Notes: generated from the letters alone by a model not told the origin. Shown: positions 1 through 11,466, counted from the stretch's first letter. The stretch is DNA of 24,583 nucleotides from Saccoglossus kowalevskii (GCF_000003605.2 NW_003134838.1:374630-399212); one strand, 5' to 3'. Numbers and translations: made by a program.

Positions 1-1016
1 CCGAGACATAATCTGAATAATTCACTGTGACATCCATAGGCAATTTCCCTAATTTAATAGCATCATTGGAAATTAAAATGCATTCGTCCACGTCTTATTC
101 GATAGTAAGACACTTAACTAAAGAATGAAGATGGCACACTTATTAGGAAGATGAGATAGCACAAACAGAATAGAGGTTGCACTAAAGTTGATAATACTAC
201 AATTAATCTCCAACGGGATGTAAGAAAATTGAAGCCTTTTTCGAGGCCACCGGTGTGAATATCATTTCGGACAAGTAACGGATAAGTAATACACGGATTC
301 AGAGCTCTGTCCATTGCTTAGGTCGAAATCGGTAGCTTATGGATTAATTGATTGTCACAGCAAAAAGCAAAATGTTGCACATTATTATTATGAAATGATA
401 TCAGTCAGTCATGTGACCAGGCCAATATTGGTCGTGTCTCAGCAATACTCCGATGGGTAAAGTGATTCTTTTTAAATAAATTTGAATAACTTTTATGATC
501 ACGATGTATTTATATTGTAAAATTTTAATATTATATATATTTCAATAAGATTAGCTGTGCAAATTAGTCACGTGTCTATGCGTTTTAGAATAATTTCGTA
601 GATGGCAGATTAACTGTCCCTTTTATAGATGATTCCAACATACAATCATGATGCTGCATTTTTATACAATCGTAGGATACACTTATCCAAAACGTTAAAC
701 ATCAGGGCTAGGTCAATATGTTTTATTATATTTTTCAACTTCGACTTGACTACAAGTCATCATGTTAACAGTATTACATTATTATATTGGACAAATAACA
801 AAAATAACGTCTCAAACTGTAAAGTTTTGAAACATAGATAAAGATATAACTGACATTTATACAGTAGATACATATTCAGCCATAAATTAAGCAAATTGGT
901 TCGTTTATCTATATGTTAATATCTAGCTATATAGATTACATTTTTGATTTTAGACAGTACTCAGCAGCTATTTGAGTCTTTCAGGATATGGGCTATTGCA
1001 ATTTATTTGCTTTCAG
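1..1016. other. AT-rich intergenic stretch, no gene seen
   Basis: All frames on both strands are closed within about 70 codons. The open stretches at 114-314 (minus) and 629-841 (plus) have AT-driven composition, no splice context and no family I recognise. The end at 1016 is set by a good polypyrimidine-AG acceptor that opens the candidate exon described next. Confidence 0.5.
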
Positions 1017-1143
1017 CGACTGAGAATAAAGAACACAAAGCAGCCGCTTTGGCGAATACAGCAACCGACGGCCCAGTCATCACACATCCAGAAAGCAGGT
1101 GGTGGCGTCAGTAGAACTGTAAAGTCACATTTCGACATGTACA
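1017..1143 (+). CDS. Possible isolated exon, unknown product
   Basis: A strong acceptor (pyrimidine run then CAG, ending at 1016) is followed by a block clearly richer in G+C than its surroundings, and a donor-like GTGAGT starts at 1144. Two readings are possible. As an internal exon, the frame starting at 1017 is open for 42 codons and basic (many R, K and Q). As a terminal exon, the frame starting with ACT at 1019 runs 31 codons, is hydrophilic (rich in A, T, E and K) and stops at TAG 1112-1114. I recognise neither peptide and no partner exon was found nearby. The gene, if real, could extend left of the window. Confidence is low. Confidence 0.25.
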
Positions 1144-1199
1144 GTGAGTATACTAGCTGTCATATTGTGCAAAGCATTTTAAATTTCAGTGAATTTTGA

Positions 1200-2049
1200 T
1201 TCTAATAATACTTCTGAAATGTCTTATATTTCCAAGAACGACTCTTTGTTGAAGTATGCCAAACTACACTGTAATTCTTGGAACCACTTTCACGTTTTTC
1301 ATTAAAAACACAATGTTTTAATTTGAAAGCACATTGCTGTAATAAAAAACATTATTATAACACTTTTTGATGAGAATTAAGCACATAAGCATAATGTGGA
1401 AGAATTAATTGTATGTGCGCTTATATGGTGTTACCCACCTAAATAGAAATCGAGATACGAAAACTGTATGATGCACTTCAGAAAGCAAAATTGCCAACAA
1501 TTAATGTTTCAACCGAACACATTAGACTATAAATGTTTCACAAAGTGTTAATGTATAAGGCACACTTGTGTTCATAACCCTTTTCTTTCGAATTTATTTT
1601 TATTTTGATGCACTTACTACAACAAACACACATGCAATTTTTCAAGTAAAAACGCACGACTATGCATGTCTTATAAGTGCTTATGTATGCAACATGTACA
1701 CAATTTCATAAGAGTAACTAAAATACTTTTCTTCCATTTTTTTATTTTGAAGCACTTCCTAAAACAAACATATATGCAATTTTTCAACTTGAAGGTAAAA
1801 CACCTTACTATACTACCTAAAACACCCGATTATGCAAGTGCTCATATAAATAACACTGTATGACGTCTACGGTATGTATCTATAATAGACACACTACTCA
1901 TTATCACATACTGTACTGTACTGTATTTTCAATAATAAACAGTTTTATATATTTATATATTTTGCGAGTGTACACCCTGTACATATCACACGTTGTATAA
2001 CCGATGGAATTAAATATGCAAGGCGGTGTTATCAATGCTAGAGTTTGTA
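1200..2049. other. AT-rich intergenic DNA with a diverged direct repeat
   Basis: No gene is visible. The only clear structure is a diverged direct repeat at about 1594-1860, listed separately. Short ORFs here are AT-rich chance frames. Confidence 0.5.
1594..1860. repeat. Diverged tandem duplication, period about 145 bp
   Basis: Two successive segments share the same order of words: a T-rich run with TTATTTTGA, then GCACTT, then AAACA, then ATGCAATTTTTCAA, then a GATTATGCA-like word and a GTGCT/TAAGTGC end. The first copy starts near 1594 and the second near 1738. Divergence is considerable, with small indels. Confidence 0.6.
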
Positions 2050-2105
2050 GATCACATGGAATTAACGCTTGTATAATGCTATACAGGCGTTAATTCCAGG
2101 TGATC
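2050..2105. repeat. Near-perfect inverted repeat (25-bp stem, 6-nt loop)
   Basis: Positions 2050-2074 pair with 2081-2105 over 25 bases with two mismatches. Both arms contain the word GGAATTAACGC or its complement, and the loop is AATGCT (2075-2080). Flanks do not extend the pairing. It could be the core of a small foldback element or a short pre-miRNA-like hairpin. Sequence alone does not decide, and no coding frame crosses it. Confidence 0.8.
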
Positions 2106-2524
2106 AAATCATTAGATTTATTTTCTTTATAGATAGTATCCTTATATGAAGATTCTCATTGAAATGGGATGTTGACGCCAATATCCCTGCATAATGAAGT
2201 GTGAACATGTTAAATATTTTATATTCAACATCAGCATAACCATGTGACTGATAACATTTTGGGGGTAAAATTTGGGTGTATTGCTTATGCATATTCATGA
2301 GGTTACATGATCATATCTTGCCATTTCTTATGTCATCAGTTACATCTTTTGTTTGATGCCTTCATTATGGCACTGGTTGCATGTTCCGTAATGCAACAGT
2401 GTTGCAGATATGACAGTTATGCATATTAATGAGCATATACGGTCATCTGTTATTTTAATCGAATCTGTTATACATATTTATTTAGTTGATCTGTTGATCT
2501 CAAGCTTTTGGTCAGTTTTTCCTA

Positions 2525-3130
2525 TAATTCGAGATGGCGGCCAAACCACGTGTCTGATCGAAAAAGTATTATTTTTCTCATATGCAACTATGACCATACA
2601 TGTTATATACAGTATCGGCAGTTAATTGGTTGAAGCACCAATAATGAGAAAGGAATTAATGCACACACTTTTGGTCATTTTTGTTAATAATACAAAATGG
2701 CGGCCAAACCACGTGACCAATCAACTTTTTGGGCTCAAACTTGAAAGAGCATGTAGATGGAGTATGCCAAATTTCATGTCAATCAGTCTGCAACTTTAAG
2801 AAGATTTTTGAAGGATTTAGCCTCGTTTTCGAAAACAAAGAAAATAGCGGCAAAAGTCACATGACATCTGATGTTATGTTACCTCGTTAAGGATAGGCAT
2901 GGGCTACATGTGCAACACAACAATAATTCGGACTTCTAGACCGCTACAAAGTGGTCAAAATGGCCGCTTTCGGTTTTCCCTAAATCCAAAATGGCGACCA
3001 AATTAATGAACCAATCAAACTAAGTAGATATAGGTTAGTAGAAGTTATACACATGTACTAAGTTTCATTGTAAAAATTTGAAAGCCCTATTTCCTCAGAA
3101 AGGTCGAATTTTAACCCTTGATATCGCTCA
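2525..3130. repeat. Degenerate repeat units of about 150 bp (AAAATGGCGGCCAAA family)
   Basis: A word close to AAAATGGCGGCCAAACCACG, often followed by TGACCAATCAA, recurs near 2531, 2694, 2843 and 2988, spaced roughly 145-163 bp. At least two units then share a later block of the type ATGCCAAATTTCAT followed by GAA-rich sequence. This is a degraded quasi-tandem array, or several related interspersed repeats. No coding function is implied. The ORF at 3078-3263 lies at its right edge and looks incidental. Confidence 0.55.
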
Positions 3131-3259
3131 TGACCAATTAAAATTTAGAAAGTTTAGTGCACAAGTTAACATCACCACCAATCAGCACAGCAAGTTTGAA
3201 AACATTCTGTTCAGCCATTTCTCAAACGAGCTGACAAAAAAGAACGACGGAAAAAAGAA

Positions 3260-4704
3260 GTAAAAAACTCCAGCAATAACAAATACACATTACTCACTGA
3301 ATTTTGATAATCTTCAGAGTTTAAGAAAAAAGATCGAAGCGGACAAGATATTGCTAATATTCAGAATTAATTTTGTTCTGTTAGGACGGGTTATTGTTGG
3401 TCCAGTGCCCCCGCTCTCTATATAAGAAAAAAAACTTTGGTTAGGTAAATATAGTTTTAAAATACCACACTTCCCGTGTGAAAATAAACAATCAAACCAT
3501 TTGACGGATAGAAAGTGGAAGATGAATTAAATAGAATAAATGTGGCGCATATGTGCAAATTCGAAGATTGAGTGTGAAATTAACGATTTTTTTTCGATCC
3601 ACTATTGTTTTCCCCGGGAGTTTGATGTGCCTGAAGAAACTACATTTGTGACAACAATGCCACATGCACACGAGCGTACACAGGGTAGTTTAACGTGTTT
3701 CATGGACCTCGGGTTCTTTTCTCACTAGTTAACACTTCCGGAATATATTGAGAATGTTCGTTATACTGCTGCAATACTACCGTGGTACCACAACCCTAAA
3801 CATAAAATAGTGTTTTTATTAATATTTAATAATAGGATATGTTAATATTGACCAAATCCAGCAGTCCAACAAACAACTATATGAGTCAATGCATGATTGG
3901 CTACCAGCCAGACCAATCAGAGAGCAGCTTGTCTGTTGACAGGTTTAGTCGACGTATCACATTCCGCCTTGTATTTACAAGTAAGATTGAATTTCACCTC
4001 TTGTGTCCGATAACGGCGTTTGGCCGGCGTTTTTGATACCTTTGAGATATTATTTACTCACTAGATTACAATAAGCAACACGGAAGGAAGTAAAGAACCC
4101 AGAACAGGCACAAATTGTAATAACGACGCAAATTGTAGTAACGGTTGCAGCAATTTTTAATAACGAACATAACATGTAAAAGCCGTTACATTATTCCTTA
4201 TTGTAATAAATAAATTAAAAACTCATATTTTTTTTTAGAGATATGGATAAATAGTATGCTCTTATGTGAATGATTTGATGATATAAATTTCGTCATAGAC
4301 ACAACACACGCAAGGAAAATTAAATTACCCACTAAAATTAGAAACATATTTTGATAGTGATATTTTAATTTGAGGTGACTGTTCTAATATTGAATAGTTG
4401 CTTATATTCTTTATGTTAACTACTAGGCAGTGTTTATTAATTGGTCTAATCTTTGAAACATTCCATACAAGTCAGTAAAACACAAAACACTTAAAAATAG
4501 TTAATCACACTTAATCAACTGATGACGTTGATTCAGTTGATTTGATAAAACACGATGTGTAAGGCAACTTACCAATAACGTTTAAGAACAAAGTATTGCG
4601 CATTTTTTTATATTTAACATAAATACAAAGATAGCAAAGATTTTATTTATCAATAATGTCACTCGATTCAGCATAAATTTAAGTGAAGGAACAATAGGAA
4701 TAGA
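3260..4704. other. Intergenic DNA left of the duplicated block
   Basis: I see no supported gene. An open stretch at 3540-3728 is more GC-rich than its neighbours but has no convincing splice pair or family. Positions 3894-3919 hold two CCAAT words in inverted orientation (TGATTGG and CCAATCA, 12 bases apart), as found in promoters but also in many repeats. Around 4100-4200 there are short repeats of a TGTAATAACG-like word. This segment does not resemble the right end of either duplicated unit, so there is no sign of a third unit here. Confidence 0.45.
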
Positions 4705-4744
4705 CTAGGCTAATCGAACAAAAGGTAATAAACACATAAACAGG

Positions 4745-4750
4745 TTTATT
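4745..4750 (-). promoter_or_regulatory. Candidate poly(A) signal of VAMP-like gene A
   Basis: AATAAA on the minus strand lies about 105 bases downstream of the TGA at 4855-4853. A matching hexamer is not evident in the equivalent place of unit B. Confidence 0.4.
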
Positions 4751-4852
4751 ACAACAACATCTACTGATATATACGGTGGCGGACATAATACGACTACAAT
4801 TTATAATTGATTGTTATAACGGTCGTCGGCTGCTTCCGCCTCCACTGCTTTC

Positions 4853-7800
4853 TCAAGTTTTAGTTACCACTGCAAAAATAAACACATACTTCATTAATTA
4901 GGGTATCTCAAAAGATGTTGTCAGTGAAAGACAACATAGTGAAACATGCTATAAATACGTGGTCAAAGTGTATCGACGTGAAATTTATATTTGTTACACA
5001 TTTAAACATCTATATATGTAAATAAATTGTTAAAAAATAAAAAGAATATAGTAAATATTACCTGAAAAAGGTGATGAGTTGTGGTTCAGGTATTTTAGTC
5101 ATTTTGAGGGGCGGATGCATTAAATCCGAACATGAATTAGTTTAGTCGAACTCAAAAAGTGCATATCAATGCATGGCACATAAACATCTATAATGACTGT
5201 GATATAGCCGAATTGTTTTCGAAGCTTAAAATCAAACACACACATACTCTAGTGACCAGTGCTGTCTGAACAGGTATACTTCAGCAGTCGAATATATTAA
5301 TACTATATAAGAAGATCAACCATTAAATTCTTATTTTTTCATTGTTCGATCAAATAACCGATTCACAACTGTTCATTTTTAAGTACTAGAATTGCCAGAT
5401 AAGGAGTGTTGTAAACCTGACCAACTTTTATTGTTATTTTCAAATATACAATTAATATAATTTATAGTAGCATTAAATCTATTATACAACAACCAAAGAA
5501 ATTAAATACGGCATTCAGTCATGGGAGTACAGTAAATAACTTACAAACAATAATGAGAACAATAGCAGCAATAATCACTAAGATAACCACAATGACAATT
5601 AGTAAACATCTCATCTGCCAATAACAAAAATAAAAAAGTTAGTTATTTAAAAAAATAGTGATTAAATATGAAACAAATCTGTTCAAATAAATAACTGTAT
5701 TATCAACACATTTTAGATTAAATACAAAAATAGTTACATTAGTGTGTATAGTTGAGGATGTTTAATCACTTGAGTGAAAAGTAAATGTGATTAGTTCAAT
5801 GGATCAACTATGTTGCAAAAATAATTGTTATCGTTACGGAGATAAACATTGGTCACATACGCTTCACATCAAACGAGCTGTTAGTCGAAGCCTCTATCAA
5901 GCCAGAGCTTTATTTTCCACGACACTCCTCATACAACTGTTACATTAAATTTCAAAAACTGGGCGCACAATCTGCTCATGAAATTTCATTGTTCAATAAC
6001 GCAAAAGTATTTTACTTTGACAACCACATTCAATCATACAACTCCGACGTCAATTGTTTGTGAAACGGGAACTCGTCAATAATTGCGGGTCTAAAATACA
6101 TATATAGTAATGACACACCTCAAAATATGTTTACATCACAATACCCCAAATTAGGCCATTAGAAGAGTAAATAACTACAGGAAGAGTCTTTCTTCAAATA
6201 CCAACATCAAATATGAAGCATAATGAACGTACAGTGTTTGCCTAAACACATACTCAACTGCCATATTCCATCCGTTAAATATTGCTCATCGGTTAATACT
6301 GTTTTAACTTATAGTTAGTTCCAAGGTGGGGTACATAATCAATGATAGGATAATGAAACAAATCATCATATTATTATATTGATATCAAAAATACCTTCAT
6401 ATTTTTTAAACTATATTTCTTCTTTGAATTCTTTGAAGGTTTAGCGAAATGTTGTTTGGCTATTTCTCCTAGATCATCTGGAGGAAGGAAAAACATGTTA
6501 AATATATCTAAAAATATCAAGTACATTTAGGTAACATGAAAGCAATTTGTTTTAAGGCGACCAGTAGGTCAAGATAAAGTACGCAATTCACAGGACAACG
6601 CAAAGTTGTGTACACAAAGTTCCCGTCCAGTGAAGGCGCAATTCTTCGTCAATTCGCCTTTTGCGCACAAGGTAGAAATATGTTGTGTATCTTTGGTCGC
6701 AAAATGTGAACCACTTTGAACGTCCTGGTTGTCCATTTGTGAGATACGATTGTTTACATACCATTAAATACCATTAAATTGCATGTGTTAATAAGATTAT
6801 CGTTTGATTTATTATTAAAGATCATGCCTAAAACACTAACATACATTATTATAGTAGTAGTATTATTGTATTCCCGAGTTATTGATTTTATAAATGAATG
6901 AACACCCAGTGTTTTTCACCAATATTTCATTCTAAAGTACAATATTGTTTTGTGTGAGTGTAAAGGTCAAAGTTTCCAAGGGACAACTGACTGTATGGAC
7001 GGGCGACTAGTTGTTTGATAACCAACTATAAATCTTTTTGGGCAACATTGTCTGACCCTTTTTGACGAAACTATTCATATCAAACTGCCTTACCAGTACA
7101 TAAATAAATATGAACTATTATATCATATAATAATATAACTTCATTGTGACACTGTTGAATCATCGTAGCAACTGTGAAATTCATGTTCATAAATACATCT
7201 GCAACAATTGTTTTCCCACCTGCTCTTTCAGCCAATACTCTAAGTTTTTCTTCACTTTCACACATTTTGTCTATTTTATCGTGCAGTAAGTCGGCAACTC
7301 CATGTACATTGTGATGACTCTGCTGTTGAACTGAAGGCGTTGCCCTTTAATACACAAATCATATATTCAATTTGAAACTGGCATTAATTTTGCACAATTA
7401 TATTTATCATTCTTTTACTAGTATTTCTGTTTAGTCAAATGCACATAATTTGATCAACATGAATGTAATAAATGGTTTAATGTTTGTACATATATAATGT
7501 TAATTATTTAACACATTTAAAACAAATGACAATTTAAATATGCTATGCTGGTACATTTGAGTATAGAGCAGGTTTCTTTTTGTTTGTACAATGTCTCCGA
7601 TCATATTCGTATTGAAAATGACCTCTTTCGCCAATACTTTACTAAGTTACAGCTCTTCACAAATATTCGAAATGAAACTATTTGTATTGAATTATTTTTT
7701 TCTTTGCCCATATTTGTATTGACAATACAATACTATCGCACATATTCGTGTTGAAAATAGTGTTCTTTGCTCATAATTTAATAAAAAATAGTCTTCTACG

Positions 7801-8255
7801 CCTATATTGATCATTCAAAAATAGAATTTATACGCCAATATACCTTTAAATCATTTTACATTTTATAGTCAAGCACCATATTTAAGAACACGCTCCTTGG
7901 CATTCCTTTGTTTTAGTAGCACTTTGATAAGCACTGTACGTGATGTCTATTTCGGCGACACCAATTTTGGGTTTCACTACAATGTTTCAAAACTGATAAA
8001 ATAACGCCACGTTTATAAATTTGGTAGTAACTGTAACTAGATAAACCAACTCAGAGGTATGCGTACGTTGGTGACAATATTTTTGTTCGAAGACTACTGT
8101 AAAAGAATGTAACAAGTGACCCATATTGCATATTTAGGATAGATATGTACAATGTAAACACCAACATGATTATTCCGTCGATGCACATTTTCAGATCTAT
8201 TTTGGTGAGAAGCAGTGGGACAATTGAAAATAAATATAAATCATTTTACTTACAT
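4853..8255 (-). CDS. VAMP/synaptobrevin-like tail-anchored SNARE, copy A
   Basis: Five exons on the minus strand encode about 98 residues: exon 1 ends at 8254, then 7344-7220, 6477-6395, 5614-5545, and 4869 to the TGA at 4855-4853. Introns have GT-AG ends and all phases join. The start ATG is split: AT closes exon 1 and G opens exon 2 (then GCA ACG CCT, M-A-T-P). Residues about 14-70 form a synaptobrevin-type SNARE motif with hydrophobic layers V, V, L, I, M, then KLRVLAERADDL, close to KLSELDDRADAL of VAMPs. A basic stretch and Y-S-L-K-N-M-K-M match the VAMP juxtamembrane Y-W-W-K-N-x-K-M. A transmembrane helix of about 24 residues follows, then a tail of only V-T-K-T. VAMP8-type proteins have about this length and drive membrane fusion by joining a four-helix SNARE bundle; that role is inferred. 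The zero-layer arginine is Ser (residue 31). It could instead be a VAMP-derived protein no longer fusogenic. Confidence 0.75.
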
Positions 8256-8354
8256 GAGTTGCAGTGGTCAGCAAAGCTATTCATGCGTTACAAATGTGTG
8301 TTTTTTTCTTCCACTTCCACCTCCGGCACGTTTATCTCCAAAATCAACAACAGT

Positions 8355-8367
8355 AATATAATATAAT
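8355..8367 (-). promoter_or_regulatory. Conserved TATA-like word upstream of gene A
   Basis: On the minus strand this reads ATTATATTATATT, and the identical 13-mer occurs at 17620-17632 upstream of gene B. In both copies it is followed by TGATTTTGGAG and then about 90 bases to the end of exon 1. Retention in otherwise diverged flanks and the spacing suit a core promoter with a short 5' leader. Confidence 0.45.
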
Positions 8368-8559
8368 GATCAATGAGTACTAGTTTGACCCCTTTACTTC
8401 TTGTCGCAAAATTGACGTAAATATTTTGTACATGCGCAGAATAAGCATTTTTTAGTGTCAGGCCCGAGTTTTTCGTCAGAACGCTAAGCCGGATGAAAGT
8501 GGTTGTCAGCGTTTGAAGTAGATTTGAATTTTTATACAACAATTGTCATCTCTCGGCTT

Positions 8560-9119
8560 TGTGGATTCGCACCTACATTCTTTATATATTGTTTAACTCT
8601 TATAATGTCTATGGGTGTCCTTCTAGTGCAACCAGATGACAATGGACTTCATTGATTCCGCAAGGTGATGACCGAAGGCCGAATTCCAGAAAAATGTTGT
8701 CCATTTTTACATTTACATAGTGAAATCATTAAAATCGCTGACGAGGTATTGTTTATATATATCAATCTCTGAACAAAGTTTTTTGTTCTATTATCGTGAA
8801 GCAACCCATGTAAGGGACAGGACGGAACAGGGTTGATCGTTAATTGAAGAAGTACTATACAAAATGCAAATGTGTAAAGTAAAAAAATATTTCGGTATTT
8901 GCAGCCGTTTCTTGGTGGGTGTCCTACTTACCAACTGCAACTCTATGGCAGTGATACAATATCTGGTTTTGATGCTCTTTCTCTTACGTCAGAGATATAC
9001 TTTCTGTGAAGTAATGATACCTGACGTATTGGTAATATGTGTGGGCTACATAAAATGTTCAGAATATATCAGTATGTCTCACTGGCTTGAGAGATACCCA
9101 CATGACCACACCATGGGCA
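8560..9119. other. Unit A spacer left of the transposon
   Basis: No supported gene. A long plus-strand frame (8864-9232) runs through this spacer into transposon DNA in a frame that does not match the transposase, so I treat it as chance. I could not find a left terminal inverted repeat matching the right end of the transposon. Confidence 0.45.
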
Positions 9120-10110
9120 AAGTCCCAAGTCTGAGTCCCAGCTCTGTGCCCAAGACTTTGCCCTTCGTAGTATGGGCAAAACTTGTGAGCATGTTGCCAC
9201 ATCCTTGGGGATTACTGTACGATGGGTTTTGATGTGGACCTAGCATCACAAGCAAGGTGCAGGTCTTGTGCTCACTGCCAGAGCCAGGAAGGCCAAGGGC
9301 AGAAGGTGACAGTCATGCTGGCGGTTGAGTCGCAGACTAAAAAACATTGACGAGAAAGGCTCTAAGAGCACTGTTCATCGGTATTTGACCCAGAAAATTG
9401 GTTGGAGGGCATACAAGAGGCCCAAAATACCACAACCGACAGAGATCCAGAAAGAAAAGAGGCTGTCTTTCGCCAGGAAGTATGCCAGCTTGACGACGCC
9501 AAACAGTCAAAATGACCGGTTATACAATCATAGTCCTGAAAAAGTGCCTCCTTCTGAGCAGGCCCATACCATGTGCTATCAGAGCTTCACATTGTGTCAC
9601 AGGGCACCACAGTAAACACTCGATACTATCTGATACGGGAACCGACACTGGGGCCCATCATGAGCAGAAAGAAGAGGAGTGTTCCTGTCACCGACAGGAT
9701 GATGTAAAAACGACGCTCGGACATGGTGTTCATGCATATGCAGGATGATGCACCTGCTCATACCGCCCGTGTTAGGCAGGAGTGGTGTTAAAAGAAACGC
9801 CCTGGCTTTCTCCGTAAAGCAGAATGGCCCCCAACTCTCCAGACTTGAATCCAATTGAGAACTGCTGGGGGATACTGAATCTTCAGCAGCCGACCCCCTG
9901 TGTCCATGAAGCAGCTAAATGCAAGGGCAGTTAAGGAATGGGAGAACAATGAGCCCTTGGTTCTCAAAGACTTGGTGCACTATATGCCTGGGCGGCTCAA
10001 ATGTGATATTAAGATCAGTGATACAGTGGATATTAAATAAGGGGATTTTATCAGCATGTGTTTGATTTGTTGATTGCTAATCAACTTTAACGAACTTTTG
10101 GGACACGGTG
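9120..10110 (+). mobile_element. Degenerate Tc1/mariner-type transposon
   Basis: Broken transposase pieces lie on the plus strand in three frames. About 9150-9235 gives a helix-turn-helix fragment (EHVATSLGITVRWV). About 9325-9500 gives the second DNA-binding domain (SKSTVHRYLTQKIGWRAYKR, then KRLSFARKYASLT). Near 9505 the segment that should hold the first catalytic Asp is missing, because the sequence passes straight to NSQNDR. About 9600-9660 reads GTTVNTRYYL. About 9735-9790 reads HMQDDAPAHTARV with the second Asp. About 9822-9870 would read WPPNSPDLNPIENCWG but needs a one-base frame change. A tail ending SDTVDIK stops at 10038-10040. The right end, CTTTTGGGACACGGTG followed by TA at 10111-10112, looks like a Tc1 terminal repeat beside its TA target. 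The element is inactive and probably truncated on the left. Confidence 0.85.
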
Positions 10111-10112
10111 TA

Positions 10113-10705
10113 TGTCGGATTGAGACACACTGCCGATGACACTTTGTTGTTCTTCACTCTAATATCTCAATTCTCACTTTGGTATTTACGAACATGTAAC
10201 TTAAATGTAACTTATTTAGTTAGTGTTTTTGCTTGAACCAGTAGAATTCCGAATAAATATGTAAGAGTAACAAATATGATGCTACCACGAATAATCAAAG
10301 CACATTCAGGAATTTACTATGTAGGAACATGTCCATGAAGATATTTTAAAGTATAATCATCATGATTGAGCATTAGTCTAAACATTATTTATAGACAAAG
10401 TAAAAATAAATAATGTTGACCTCTGACCCGGACAGCCATTTTTATCAAAGCATTTTGTTTGTTATGGTCAAAGTGGTTACAAACATTTGATGTGTTTTCT
10501 TTTGTAGTGAAATGCTGGTAAATCTTATTTACAGTGATGAATATGTATTGTTTCAATATAAGTTTATGAATTAATAACAAAGCTTTGTTAATCTGATAAG
10601 TGTTGGTGTTGCAAAATCCACTATACCATTTTCAGCAGGGGTTAGCGTTATTAACTCCTAATATGTGCTAACTAGAATTCACCGAGTCCTTCCAGAGATA
10701 ATTTG
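10113..10705. other. Unit A non-coding DNA alignable to unit B
   Basis: No gene seen. Positions about 10250-10570 align with about 18250-18610 (shared AAATGCTGGTAAATCT and GAATATGTAT words), but no reading frame is kept between the two copies. Confidence 0.5.
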
Positions 10706-10923
10706 NNNNNNNNNNNNNNNNNNNNNNNNNNNNNNNNNNNNNNNNNNNNNNNNNNNNNNNNNNNNNNNNNNNNNNNNNNNNNNNNNNNNNNNNNNNNNNN
10801 NNNNNNNNNNNNNNNNNNNNNNNNNNNNNNNNNNNNNNNNNNNNNNNNNNNNNNNNNNNNNNNNNNNNNNNNNNNNNNNNNNNNNNNNNNNNNNNNNNNN
10901 NNNNNNNNNNNNNNNNNNNNNNN
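10706..10923. other. Assembly gap (218 N)
   Basis: A run of undetermined bases. Open frames drawn across it are artefacts. Confidence 1.
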
Positions 10924-11466
10924 CTAGTTTAATCAGTTGACTTATTCGAAGATTGGGTGTTTTTTTGACAAGACGGAGAAAAACAACTTAATATACCGCA
11001 ATAATTTATTAAATTATCGGTAATCGTGTCCATGTTGTACCATTGGGTTTTTTGCGACCCCAGAAATTTTGTATGGAATTCACCGGCGATCCCGTACGGC
11101 TTTCCATAAGGAGTTATCATTCGTCTGGGAAATTATTAGTTTATGGCGTGAAATACTGCCTCGTACAGCAATTCATCATAGACAAGCCACACAGAGTATT
11201 GTTGTTAGACTGAAAGTACAGCATAACAATAAATAGTAATCATGGTTTTACAACTATAAGGGTGAACCATGTTTACAACCACAATGGTTCACTAGACCTA
11301 TTTAATCGATATTGAGGCCATTCAAACAAACGAGTTTATGATGCCATAAATATGGTCAAATGACTACATCGCACGTAGAAGACAGAACACTACAACATAT
11401 TTACAAAAAAATATTTGCAATGCTTTTAAATTTGGCTGATCGTGAATTGAACGTAAGTATATACAG

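Noticed and set aside
8864..9232. Longest plus-strand ORF (122 codons)
   Set aside because: It crosses from unit A spacer into the transposon in a frame different from the transposase helix-turn-helix fragment, and no domain is recognisable.
10665..10940. ORFs across the N run
   Set aside because: They consist of undetermined bases.
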